Shown here piece after piece: positions 34,880 to 44,208 of a DNA stretch of 64,000 nt. The DNA is from Parvibaculum sp963975745 (GTDB lineage Bacteria > Pseudomonadota > Alphaproteobacteria > Parvibaculales > Parvibaculaceae). The stretch spans positions 62,001 to 126,000 of the forward strand of contig NZ_CAXBIB010000008.1 in the NCBI RefSeq assembly GCF_963975745.1, given 5' to 3'. Position 1 is the first letter of the stretch. Every line of letters begins with the position of its first letter. Made by a program: the position numbers and the translations under genes. The notes beneath the pieces are model-generated. The model was given only the letters and a program-made list of their open reading frames with translations, searched no databases and was not told the DNA's origin.

Positions 34880-36073
34880 TCAATCCGCCTCGACCGACAT
34901 CGGCTCGCTCAGCGTCACCCAGCGGCCTTCCTTGATCTGCGCGAGAAAGCCCGACTTGGTGCCGAGATGATCGCCCTCGCTGAAGTCGATCGGCACGCCG
35001 CCGAAATCGGGATCGACCCAGGGCTCCATGTCGACCAGCGCCTGGGTGAAGCTTTCGGCCGTCGGCTCGGGGCCGGCGCGCTCCAGCGCCTCGGCGAAAA
35101 GACGCGCCAGCGTATAGGCGCCGACCGCCTGCACATTGGCGACCAGATTGAAGCGCTTCTCGTACTCGGCCGTCCATGCGCGCAGTTTCGGATTGGGATC
35201 GTCGGGATAGGGGATCGGCGTCTGCGAGATCGCATAGAGCCCGTTCACCGTGTCGCCGCCGAGATCGTGCACTTCCGGCGTGTAGCAGGCCTGCGAACAC
35301 AGCATGATCGGGTCCCAGCCCAGCGAACGGGCGGCCTGCATCGCGCCGATGGTTTCGCGCACCACCGTGCCCAGCACCACCATCTCGACATCGGCCGCGC
35401 GCAGCCGCGCGATCTGGCTCGAAAAATCGGTCGCGCCACGCTTGTAGGTGGTGCTCTCGACGATCGTCAGGCCATGCGCCTCGGCTTCCTGCTCGGCGCC
35501 GCGCTTGACGTTGAGGCCGAACTCGTCGTCCTGGTAGAGCAACCCGATCTTCGTCACGCCTTCGGTTTCGATGAAATGCCGCGTGCCGATCCGCATCGCA
35601 TGCACGTAAGGGATGTTCGAGGCGAATTTCAGCGGATGATAGGGATCGTAGGTCTGGTCGGCGGCGGTGAAGGGAAACAGCACCGGCACGCCGCGCCTGA
35701 GCGCCAGCGGCATCGAGGCGATGACGGTGGGCGAGCCCAGCGCGGCGATGATCGCGAATACCTTGTCGCGGTTGATCAGCTTCTGCGTCGCCAGCACCGC
35801 GCGGCGCGGATCGTAGCCGGTATCCTCGACCACGAGGCGGATCTGGCGGCCGTTGACGCCGCCTGACGCATTGATGTCGTCAAAGGCCATCTGCAGGCCG
35901 TTGCGCACCGGCACACCCCACGATGTCAGCGGGCCCGACAGGTCCTGATGTGTGCCGAGAACGATCTCGCTCGGGCTGACGCCCTGCGTCTCGGCCGCGG
36001 CCGGCACAATCTGGCCGGCAGCCAGCAGAAAACCCGATGCCGCCAGCGCGATCCGTAAGCTGTTGCCTGTCAT
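34880..36073 (-). CDS. LIV-type ABC transporter substrate-binding protein
   Basis: 397 residues with a signal peptide (RIALAASGFLLAAGQIVPAAAE). Type I periplasmic binding fold of the LivK group: EIVLGTHQDLSGPLTSWGVPVRNGLQMAFDDINASGGVNGRQIRLV, VFPFTAADQTYDPYHP and KIGLLYQDDEFGLNVKRGAE. Its start overlaps the stop of the acyl-CoA synthetase gene by four bases, and it is the last gene of the operon. In this family the ligand may be branched-chain amino acids but also aromatic or aliphatic acids; the neighbouring CoA ligase hints at an organic acid. Confidence 0.9.
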   Translation of the reverse strand: MTGNSLRIALAASGFLLAAGQIVPAAAETQGVSPSEIVLGTHQDLSGPLTSWGVPVRNGLQMAFDDINASGGVNGRQIRLVVEDTGYDPRRAVLATQKLINRDKVFAIIAALGSPTVIASMPLALRRGVPVLFPFTAADQTYDPYHPLKFASNIPYVHAMRIGTRHFIETEGVTKIGLLYQDDEFGLNVKRGAEQEAEAHGLTIVESTTYKRGATDFSSQIARLRAADVEMVVLGTVVRETIGAMQAARSLGWDPIMLCSQACYTPEVHDLGGDTVNGLYAISQTPIPYPDDPNPKLRAWTAEYEKRFNLVANVQAVGAYTLARLFAEALERAGPEPTAESFTQALVDMEPWVDPDFGGVPIDFSEGDHLGTKSGFLAQIKEGRWVTLSEPMSVEAD

Positions 36074-37911
36074 GCGGCTTCTCCCTTGTACATGCCCTCG
36101 ATCAGCGTCGCATATTTCTCGTTGACCAGCGACCGCTTCAGCTTGCCGGTCGCGGTGATCTCGTCGTCCTCGGCCATGATCTGGTGCTCGATGACGCGGA
36201 ATTTCTTGATCGTCTCGACGCGGGCGAACTTCTTGTTGGCGCGGTCGATCTCGCCCTGCAGCAGTTCCAGCACCTCCGCCGCGCGGCAGAGGCTGCGGAA
36301 ATCGGAGAAAGGCACATTGGCGTCCTGCGCGAATTTCTCGACATTGTCGCGGTCGATCATGATCAGCGCCGAGAGGAATTTCCGCCGGTCGCCGATCACC
36401 ACCGCATCCTGGATATAGGGCGAGAATTTCAGTTCGTTCTCGATTTCCGACGGCGTGATGTTCTTGCCGCCGGCCGTGATGATGATGTCCTTCTTGCGGT
36501 CGGTGATGCGGATCCAGCCCTCATTGTCGATCTCGCCGATATCGCCGGTATGCAGCCAGCCGTCGATCACCGTTTCGGCGGTCTTTTCGGGCTTGTTCCA
36601 GTAGCCCATGAAGACATGCGGGCCGCGCATCAGGATCTCGCCGTCTTCCGCCAGCCGGACCTCGGTATTGGGCACGGGCTTGCCGACAAGACCGAACTTG
36701 TAGGTGCCGAAGGGCTGCGGGATCGTCGCGATGCCGGCATTCTCGGTCTGGCCGTAGCCTTCGGCCATGTAGAGGCCGAGCGCGAAATACCAGCGGATCA
36801 GCTCCGGCGAGATCGGCGCGGCGCCCGAGAGAATGTAACGGCAACTGTCGATGCCGATCATCTTGCGGATGTTCTTCAGCACCAGGAAATCGGCCAGCGC
36901 GAAATGCCAGCGCAGCAGCGCCGGCACGCTGTCGCCCGCGATGCGCCGGTCGGCGACCTTCTCGCCCACCGAAATCGCCCAGCGATAGGCAAGCTTCTCG
37001 GCCAGCGTCGCATCCTTCAGCGCGATCGAGACGGTCGAATAGAACTTCTCCCAGATGCGCGGCACGGCGAAGAAGGCGGTGGGCTGCACCTCGCGCAGAT
37101 TCTCCGGCACCGTTTCGAGGTTCTCGGCGAAATTGACCGTCTGTCCCGTCATCAGCTGGTTGAAGGTCGTGAAGGTGCGCTCGGCGATGTGGCAGAGCGG
37201 CAGGAAGGCCAGCGAGCGATCCTCCGGCGTATGCGGCAGCAGGTTCTGGTTGTTGGCGAGCTGGAACATGATGTTGGCATGGCTGATCATCGCGCCCTTG
37301 GGCGGGCCGGTGGTACCGCTGGTATAGACCAGGATCGCGATGTCGTCGGGCCGCGTGTCGCGCACCAGATCGTCGAAACGCGACGGCGCGTCGCGCGCCT
37401 CCTTGCGGCCGAGATCGATGAAGGCGTCGAAGCCCATGACCATCGGATCGCGGAAATCGTGCAGCCCTTCCATGTCGAAGACGATGATGCGCTTCAGCGA
37501 GGGAATGCGGTCGCGCACCTCGAGAATCTTGTCGAGCTGCTCCTCGTTCTCGGCGAAATAGAATTCGGCCGTGCAGTCGTTCATGATGTATTCGACCTGC
37601 GGCGCGGTGTCGGTCGAATAGATCCCCATCGAGACGCCGCCGACGCCCATGCAGCCGAGATCGACGAAAAGCCATTCGGGACAGACTTCCGAAACGATCG
37701 CGATGCGGCCGCCATCGGACAGCCCCAGCGCCTTCAGCGCCAGGCCCGAGGCGCGGGCCTTTTCGTAGTAATCGTTCCAGCTGATCGGCTCCCACAGGCC
37801 GAACTGCTTGTCGCGCATCGCGACGCGGGCCCCGAGCTCCTTCGCCCGTTTGACGAAGAGCTTCGGAACGGTGTCGCAATCGGGAGAAATAACCAGCGGC
37901 GCGAGCTTCAT
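36070..37911 (-). CDS. AMP-binding long-chain acyl-CoA synthetase
   Basis: 613-residue ATP-dependent acyl/aryl-CoA ligase. The P-loop-like motif YTSGTTGPPKGAMISH, the A5 region YGQTENAG, the A7 hinge WLHTGDIGEIDNEGWIRITDRKKD and the C-terminal catalytic Lys region (EITATGKLKRS) are all present. It lacks the long N-terminal extension of eukaryotic forms. It lies between livF and the binding-protein gene in a continuous minus-strand operon (13-bp gap upstream, ATGA overlap downstream), so it probably activates the imported substrate to its CoA ester. Confidence 0.93.
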   Translation of the reverse strand: MKLAPLVISPDCDTVPKLFVKRAKELGARVAMRDKQFGLWEPISWNDYYEKARASGLALKALGLSDGGRIAIVSEVCPEWLFVDLGCMGVGGVSMGIYSTDTAPQVEYIMNDCTAEFYFAENEEQLDKILEVRDRIPSLKRIIVFDMEGLHDFRDPMVMGFDAFIDLGRKEARDAPSRFDDLVRDTRPDDIAILVYTSGTTGPPKGAMISHANIMFQLANNQNLLPHTPEDRSLAFLPLCHIAERTFTTFNQLMTGQTVNFAENLETVPENLREVQPTAFFAVPRIWEKFYSTVSIALKDATLAEKLAYRWAISVGEKVADRRIAGDSVPALLRWHFALADFLVLKNIRKMIGIDSCRYILSGAAPISPELIRWYFALGLYMAEGYGQTENAGIATIPQPFGTYKFGLVGKPVPNTEVRLAEDGEILMRGPHVFMGYWNKPEKTAETVIDGWLHTGDIGEIDNEGWIRITDRKKDIIITAGGKNITPSEIENELKFSPYIQDAVVIGDRRKFLSALIMIDRDNVEKFAQDANVPFSDFRSLCRAAEVLELLQGEIDRANKKFARVETIKKFRVIEHQIMAEDDEITATGKLKRSLVNEKYATLIEGMYKGEAA

Positions 37912-37924
37912 GCGAGTCTCTTCC

Positions 37925-38706
<782 letters not shown>

Positions 38707-38710
<4 letters not shown>

Positions 38711-39489
38711 GCGGCCTCCGTCTCGTTGTCGTCGCCGCCGAGATAGGCGCGGATGACTTCGGGATGCGCCTGCACTTCGGCCGGCGTGCCGGTCGCGATG
38801 ACGCGGCCGTAATTGAGCGCCAGCACGCGGTCCGAGACATCGTTGACGAGATTCATGTCGTGCTCGACCATGATCACGGTGATGCCGAGAATGTTCTTGA
38901 TGTCCGAAATCCAGAACGACATGTCCTCGGTCTCCTCGACATTGAGGCCGGAGGACGGTTCGTCGAGCAGCAGGATTTTCGGCTCGGTGCAGAGCGCACG
39001 GCCGAGTTCGACGACCTTGCGCACGCCATAGGGCAGATTGGCGATCATCTGGTCGCGGTAGTGCTGCAGGTCGAGAAAATCGATCACTTCCTCGATCTTG
39101 CGCCGATGCGCCAGTTCCTCGGCCCGCGTGGCAGGCCCGAAGAAGAGATGCGCGAGCGGCCCGGTGCGGCGATGCGCATGGCGGCCCAGCATCATGTTGT
39201 CGAGCACGGTCGCCATATCGAAGAGTTCGATGTTCTGGAAGGTGCGCGCGATGCCGAGACCGGCGATGCGATGCGCCGGCAGCGCCGTGATGTCGTGCCC
39301 CTCGAAGCGGATGCGGCCGGATGTCGGCTGGTAGATGCGGCTGACGAGATTGAAGATCGTCGACTTGCCGGCGCCGTTCGGACCGATGATCGTGAAGATC
39401 TCGCCCTTGTCGACGCCGAAGCTGACGCCGTCGACCGCCTTGATGCCGCCGAAATGCACGGCCAGATTTTCGACCTCGAGCAATGTCAT
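38707..39489 (-). CDS. livG: LIV-type ABC transporter ATP-binding protein LivG
   Basis: 260 residues. Walker A GPNGAGKSTIFNL, the LivG-type segment RIAGLGIARTFQNIELFDMATVLDN, a degenerate signature LPYGVRKVVELGRAL, Walker B KILLLDEPSSGLN and H-loop MVEHDMNLV. The ATG at 39489 overlaps the livM stop by four bases; a much longer open frame upstream only shadows livM. It pairs with LivF to power import. Confidence 0.94.
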
Positions 39490-40733
39490 CGGTTCTTCTC
39501 GCTGACCATGTAGCTCTTCTGGCGCCGGAAGGTGCCTTTCTTGTAGAGCGGGAAAAGCTGGAAATAGGTCTTGATCTTCATCCAGCGGCCATGAAGGCCC
39601 ATCGGCTCCAGGATCACGAAGAGGATGATGACGAGACCGAAAATCCCGGATTCGAGACCGGGCAACTGGCCGACCGCCTGCGGCAGGCTGTCCTTGGTCA
39701 GCGAGATCAGCTGCGGCAGCACGACGATGAAGGCGGCGCCGAAGATCGCGCCATGCATCGAGGCCAATCCGCCGATCACCGCCATCACCAGCAGGTTGAT
39801 CGAGAGCAGGATGGTGAAGCCCTCGGGGCTGATGAAGAAGAGGAGATGCGCATAGACGGCGCCGGCCAGTCCCGCCATGCCGGCCGAAATGGCAAAGGCG
39901 GTCGTCTTGTAGACGGCGAGATTGACGCCCATGGCTTCGGCCGCCGTTTCGGAATCGCGGATCGCCATGAAGGCACGGCCCGTGGAGGAGCGGCGGATAT
40001 TGAGCCCCGCCAGCAGGGTCAGCGCGAACAGCGCCAGCGCCAGGTAATACATCTTCTGTTCGCTGTCGAAGCTGTAACCGAGGATCGAGGGATCGGAGAG
40101 CACGAAGCCCATATTGCCGCCGGTCAGCCCGTCCCAGCGCGCCAGCACTTCCTCGACGATGAAGGCGAAGGCATAGGTGGCAAAGGCGAGATAGATGCCG
40201 GTCATGCGGAGCGCCGGCAGACCGATCACGACGCCGAGCGCGGCCGACAGCAGGATTGCGGCCGGCAGCGTCACCAGCAGGTCGAAGCCCTGCGCCTGCA
40301 GGATGCCGGCCGTATAGGCGCCGCAGGCCATGAAGGCCGCATGACCGAGCGAAATCTGGCCACACATGCCGAGCAGCAGAATCAGACCGACGCCGGCAAT
40401 CGCATAGACATAGACGAAGGTCACCTGGCTCAGGAAATAGAGATCGAGCACGAAAGGCGCCGACAGCGCCGCCACGCCCAGCAACCCGTACCAGAAGGCC
40501 GCGTGTCCGCCCTCGCCATCGGCGTTCTGGCGCAGCAGCACGGCGCCGAAAACGATGGCATAGGCGACGGCAACGCCGAGCCAGTGCGTCGAGGTCAGGG
40601 CCAGCGGCGCGTAATGCGCCAGCGCAACCAGGATCGCCGCGTAAAGTGCCAGTCCGGTCCAGAAACGTTTCGTCCCGCCGAAGGGAAAGAGGCGGGTGTC
40701 CTGGGCATAATCGGTCTTGAACAGGAAGCGCAT
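39486..40733 (-). CDS. livM: LIV-type ABC transporter permease LivM
   Basis: 415-residue inner-membrane protein with about 10 hydrophobic segments. The LivM-type cytoplasmic loop RAFMAIRDSETAAEAMGVNLAVYKTTAFAIS contacts the ATPases. ISLGHAAFMACGAY is the conserved permease motif. The first 100 residues form extra membrane segments, as in long LivM variants. It follows livH by seven bases and overlaps livG. Confidence 0.93.
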   Translation of the reverse strand: MRFLFKTDYAQDTRLFPFGGTKRFWTGLALYAAILVALAHYAPLALTSTHWLGVAVAYAIVFGAVLLRQNADGEGGHAAFWYGLLGVAALSAPFVLDLYFLSQVTFVYVYAIAGVGLILLLGMCGQISLGHAAFMACGAYTAGILQAQGFDLLVTLPAAILLSAALGVVIGLPALRMTGIYLAFATYAFAFIVEEVLARWDGLTGGNMGFVLSDPSILGYSFDSEQKMYYLALALFALTLLAGLNIRRSSTGRAFMAIRDSETAAEAMGVNLAVYKTTAFAISAGMAGLAGAVYAHLLFFISPEGFTILLSINLLVMAVIGGLASMHGAIFGAAFIVVLPQLISLTKDSLPQAVGQLPGLESGIFGLVIILFVILEPMGLHGRWMKIKTYFQLFPLYKKGTFRRQKSYMVSEKNR

Positions 40734-40740
40734 GTCGCTC

Positions 40741-41730
40741 TCACACCTTCTTGACGACGACGCGGCCGAAAATGCCCTCGGGCTTCAGCAGCAGGACGAT
40801 CAGCAGCACCACATAAGGCGCCACATCCTTGAAACCTTCCGGCAGATAGAAACCGGCCAGCGCCTCGACGATGCCGATGATCAGCCCGCCGACGATCGCG
40901 CCGGGGATCGAGCCGAAGCCGCCCAGGATCGCGGCCGGAAAGGCCTTGAAGATGACGCCGAAGCCCATCTGGGTATGGATGAAGGTGATCGGCGCCAGCA
41001 ACAGGCCCGCGAACGCCGCGACGCCAGCCGAAAGGCCCCAGATCAGCGTGTAGACGCGCTTGACGGGGATGCCCATGTAATAGGCCGCCAGCTGGTTTTC
41101 CGACGAGGCTTCCATCGCGACGCCGAGCCGCGTGTAGCGGAAGAAGACGAAGAGGAAGGCGACCAGCACCAGCGTGCTGACGATGATCGCCGCATAATCC
41201 TGGCTGACCACCAGCGCCCCGAGGCGCAGATCGGCGCCCGAAAAGGGCGTTGCCAGCGCATAGGTATCGGTGCCCCAGCCGGGCACCATGCCGACGACGG
41301 CGCGCACCACGAAGCCGAAACCCAGCGTCACCATCACGATGGCGAAGACCGGCTGACCGACCACGGGGCGGATGATGGCGCGGTCGGTCGCCATGCCGAA
41401 CAGCACGCCGCCGGCCACCGCCAGCGCCGCGCCGAGCCAGAAATTGAGGCCGTACATGGTGATGAAGGTGAAGGCCAGAAAGGCGCCGACCATCATCAGC
41501 TCGCCTTGCGCGAAATTGATGGTTTCAGTGGCCTTGTAGATCAGCACGATGCCGAGCGCGACCAGCGCATAGACGCAGCCATTGGCCGTGCCGCTGACAA
41601 CCTGCTGCAGATAGAGCGTCAGTTGCGGCCCGTCCATGAAGCCGAACAGCCAGAGAAAAGGCGGCGACAGGAATGCAATGACGGCGCTTGCCGCAAGCAG
41701 CCACCATATCCGCCCGAGAATCCTGTCCAT
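40741..41730 (-). CDS. livH: LIV-type ABC transporter permease LivH
   Basis: 329 residues with eight or so hydrophobic segments; first gene of the operon. INFAQGELMMVGAFLAF is the LivH family signature, and GVAMEASSENQLAAYYMGIPVKRVYTLIWGLSAGVAAFAG is the ATPase-coupling loop. An N-terminal extra helix (about residues 8-30) precedes the core. The upstream 419-bp intergenic region probably holds the operon promoter. Confidence 0.93.
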   Translation of the reverse strand: MDRILGRIWWLLAASAVIAFLSPPFLWLFGFMDGPQLTLYLQQVVSGTANGCVYALVALGIVLIYKATETINFAQGELMMVGAFLAFTFITMYGLNFWLGAALAVAGGVLFGMATDRAIIRPVVGQPVFAIVMVTLGFGFVVRAVVGMVPGWGTDTYALATPFSGADLRLGALVVSQDYAAIIVSTLVLVAFLFVFFRYTRLGVAMEASSENQLAAYYMGIPVKRVYTLIWGLSAGVAAFAGLLLAPITFIHTQMGFGVIFKAFPAAILGGFGSIPGAIVGGLIIGIVEALAGFYLPEGFKDVAPYVVLLIVLLLKPEGIFGRVVVKKV

Positions 41731-41806
41731 CCCCCCGCTCGTCTCCCCGTTCCCTGTCCCTCTGCGCCGGGTCTCCCGTCCCGGTGGATATGAAATCCAG
41801 CCGCAC

Positions 41807-41834
41807 AGTCTACAGAGGACTCACAATGTCGCAA
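41807..41834 (-). promoter_or_regulatory. candidate promoter of the liv operon
   Basis: On the minus strand TTGCGA (41834-41829) and TAGACT (41812-41807) are spaced by 16 bp, each a 4/6 match to the housekeeping consensus. They lie about 77 bp before the livH ATG. Weak evidence, but no better pair is visible. Confidence 0.3.
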
Positions 41835-42149
41835 TCGGAACCGGCATGATCGGCGCCATTCCTTGTCATCGCCGGTTTCATGCGGCAGGCTTTGCGCAGC
41901 GGCAAGAACCCGTTCGAGTGCCGCCCAAAACCCATTTGAGTGCCCGCCGGCCGGGAATGACGATTTCATCGGCGCAGGATGTCCGGGCGCCGGCGCCGTC
42001 GCGACGCGCCGGAGCGACGCGGAACGCTGCGGCAGCGGGCAGCGGTTCATTTCTGCAGACCCGGCCGACCGCACCCGGCCTTGTATTCGCCCGCCGGCCC
42101 GCTATGACTCATGCAACCGGTATCGGCAGAAAAAGGGGAGGCCCGGCTC
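41835..42149. other. rest of the livH / crotonase intergenic region
   Basis: No open gene or RNA gene is visible here. There is an imperfect direct repeat: CCCGTTCGAGTGCCGCC (41909-41925) and CCCATTTGAGTGCCCGCC (41931-41948), 22 bp apart, which could be a tandem operator. The crotonase ribosome-binding site GGGGAGG lies close to its start. Confidence 0.4.
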
Positions 42150-42965
42150 ATGGAAGAGCGCGTCAGGACGACAATCACCGAAGGGGTCGCCGATGTGCGC
42201 CTCGTGCGCAGCGACAAGATGAACGCACTCGACGACGCGATGTTCGCGGCGCTGCTCGAAACCGGCGAGAAGCTCAAATCCGACAAGTCGGTCCGCGCCG
42301 TCGTCGTCTCCGGCGAGGGCCGCGCCTTCTGCGCCGGACTCGACATGAGCAATTTCGGCCGCATGGCCAGCGGCGAGCGCAAGGCCGACAACAAGTCGGA
42401 GATCACCGGCCGGCTCGAACAGCGCACGCATGGCATCGCCAACCGGGCCCAGTATGCCGCGCTTGTCTGGCGCGACATTCCGGTGCCGGTCATCGCGGCG
42501 GTTCACGGCGTCGCCTTTGGCGGCGGCTTCCAGGTGGCGCTCGGCGCCGATATGCGCTTCGTGGCGTCCGGCACCCGATTCTCGGTGATGGAAATCAAAT
42601 GGGGCCTCGTGCCCGACATGGCCGGCATGTATCTGATGCGCGGGCTCGCCCGCGAGGACGTCATCCGCGACCTCACCTATACCGGCCGCATCTTCGAGAC
42701 CGAGGAGGCGCTCGCCTACGGCTTTGCCACCCGCATCTGCAACGATCCTTACGCCGAGGCGCTGACGGTAGCGCGCGAGATCGCCGACAAGAGCCCGTCG
42801 GCGATCCGCGCCGCCAAGCGCATCCTCAACGACGCACCGGACAATGACGCCGCCGCAATCCTGCTCGCCGAATCCGTCGAGCAGGACAAGCTGATCGGCG
42901 GGGCGCACCAGAAGGAGGCCATCATGGCCAATCTCGAAAAGCGCCGCCCCAATTTCGCCGGCTGA
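42150..42965 (+). CDS. crotonase/enoyl-CoA hydratase family protein
   Basis: 271 residues. The oxyanion-hole segments are VVVSGEGRAFCAGLDMSNF and AAVHGVAFGGGFQVALGADMRF. The second catalytic Glu of typical hydratases would lie near FSVMEIKWGLVPDMAGMYLM, where Glu and Asp residues are present. Likely a hydratase or isomerase of acyl-CoA catabolism; the substrate is open. The ATG at 42150 has GGGGAGG eight bases upstream. The next gene, a nitronate monooxygenase, is 44 bp downstream on the same strand. Confidence 0.88.
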   Translation: MEERVRTTITEGVADVRLVRSDKMNALDDAMFAALLETGEKLKSDKSVRAVVVSGEGRAFCAGLDMSNFGRMASGERKADNKSEITGRLEQRTHGIANRAQYAALVWRDIPVPVIAAVHGVAFGGGFQVALGADMRFVASGTRFSVMEIKWGLVPDMAGMYLMRGLAREDVIRDLTYTGRIFETEEALAYGFATRICNDPYAEALTVAREIADKSPSAIRAAKRILNDAPDNDAAAILLAESVEQDKLIGGAHQKEAIMANLEKRRPNFAG

Positions 42966-43009
42966 TCCGGCGCCCCGCATTCCATTCAATCGAAACCGAA
43001 GGCAGAAAC

Positions 43010-43984
43010 ATGAAGACGCGCATCACCGAACTTTTCGGCATCCAGCATCCGATCGTCCAGGGCGGCATGCATTTCGTCGGCCTCGCCGAAATGGCGGCCG
43101 CCGTTTCCAATGCCGGCGGCCTCGGCATCATCACCGCACTGACCCAGCCGACGCCGAAGGATCTCGCCAACGAGATCGCGAAGTGCAAGAAGATGACCGA
43201 CAAGCCGATCGGCGTGAACCTGACCTTCCTGCCGGGCTTCGCCAATCCTCCTTACCCTGAATATATCCAGGCGATCATCGATGGCGGCGTCCGCATCGTC
43301 GAGACGGCCGGCCGCAGCCCCGAAGCCTATATGCCGGCCATGAAGGACGCGGGCATCAAGGTGATCCACAAATGCACCTCGGTGCGCCATTCGCTGAAGG
43401 CCGAGCGCATCGGCTGCGACGCGGTCAGCGTCGACGGGTTCGAATGCGGCGGTCATCCGGGCGAGGACGATATTCCCAACATGATCCTGCTGCCGCGCGC
43501 GGCCGAGGAACTGAAGATCCCCTTCGTCGCCTCGGGCGGCATGGGTACCGCCTCGCAGCTCGTCGCTGCGCTGGCCCTCGGTGCCGACGGCATCAACATG
43601 GGCACGCGCTTCATCGCGACAAAGGAGGCGCCGGTGCATGAGAACGTCAAACAGGCCCTGATTGCGGCCAGCGAACTCGACACCCGCCTGATCATGCGCC
43701 CCTTGCGCAATACCGAGCGCGTGCTGGCCAATGCCGCGGTCGACAAGATCGTCGAGATCGAGCGCGAAAAGGGCGCCAGCCTCGGCATCGAGGACATTCG
43801 CGAACTGGTCGGCGGCGTCTATCCGCGCGTCATGCAGGGCGGCGAGATGGATGCGGGCGCCTGGAGCTGCGGCATGGTGGCCGGTCTGATCCACGACATT
43901 CCGACCTGCAAGGAGCTGATCGACCGCATCATGTCGGAAGCCGAGCAGATCATCCGCCAGCGGCTCGACAAGCTGGTCGCCTGA
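43010..43984 (+). CDS. nitronate monooxygenase family flavoprotein
   Basis: 324-residue FMN-dependent TIM-barrel enzyme of the NMO/2-nitropropane dioxygenase family: PIVQGGMHFVGLAEMAAAVSNAGGLGIITA at the N-terminus, VDGFECGGHPGEDD (the GGH motif) and FVASGGMGTASQLVAALALGADGINMGTRF for FMN phosphate binding. Class I members detoxify propionate-3-nitronate with O2; related proteins are enoyl reductases, so the reaction is not certain. It is followed 7 bp later by a small membrane-protein gene. Confidence 0.88.
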   Translation: MKTRITELFGIQHPIVQGGMHFVGLAEMAAAVSNAGGLGIITALTQPTPKDLANEIAKCKKMTDKPIGVNLTFLPGFANPPYPEYIQAIIDGGVRIVETAGRSPEAYMPAMKDAGIKVIHKCTSVRHSLKAERIGCDAVSVDGFECGGHPGEDDIPNMILLPRAAEELKIPFVASGGMGTASQLVAALALGADGINMGTRFIATKEAPVHENVKQALIAASELDTRLIMRPLRNTERVLANAAVDKIVEIEREKGASLGIEDIRELVGGVYPRVMQGGEMDAGAWSCGMVAGLIHDIPTCKELIDRIMSEAEQIIRQRLDKLVA

Positions 43985-43991
43985 CCGCGTC

Positions 43992-44204
43992 ATGGCCTGG
44001 CGCGTCACCCATGGCCGCATCGCCGCGCATGTCGTTTCATGCGCGGCGGGCGCCGGCGTTGTCGTCGGCATCGAGGCGCTGCTCAGGCTTGCCGGATTGC
44101 CGCTGCCCTTCGATCCCGAATGGGCCTGGATCGACTTTCTCGGCATCGCGCTGGTCATCGGCGTGGTGACCGCGTCCTTCTTCTACAAGGACATCGAGGA
44201 ATAA
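43992..44204 (+). CDS. small two-helix membrane protein
   Basis: 70 residues with two hydrophobic segments (AAHVVSCAAGAGVVVGIEALLRLAGL and WIDFLGIALVIGVVTASFFY) and an acidic tail KDIEE. I do not recognise a family. Its position 7 bp behind the nitronate monooxygenase gene suggests co-transcription. It ends four bases before the convergent flavin monooxygenase stop. Confidence 0.55.
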   Translation: MAWRVTHGRIAAHVVSCAAGAGVVVGIEALLRLAGLPLPFDPEWAWIDFLGIALVIGVVTASFFYKDIEE

Positions 44205-44208
44205 GCCG

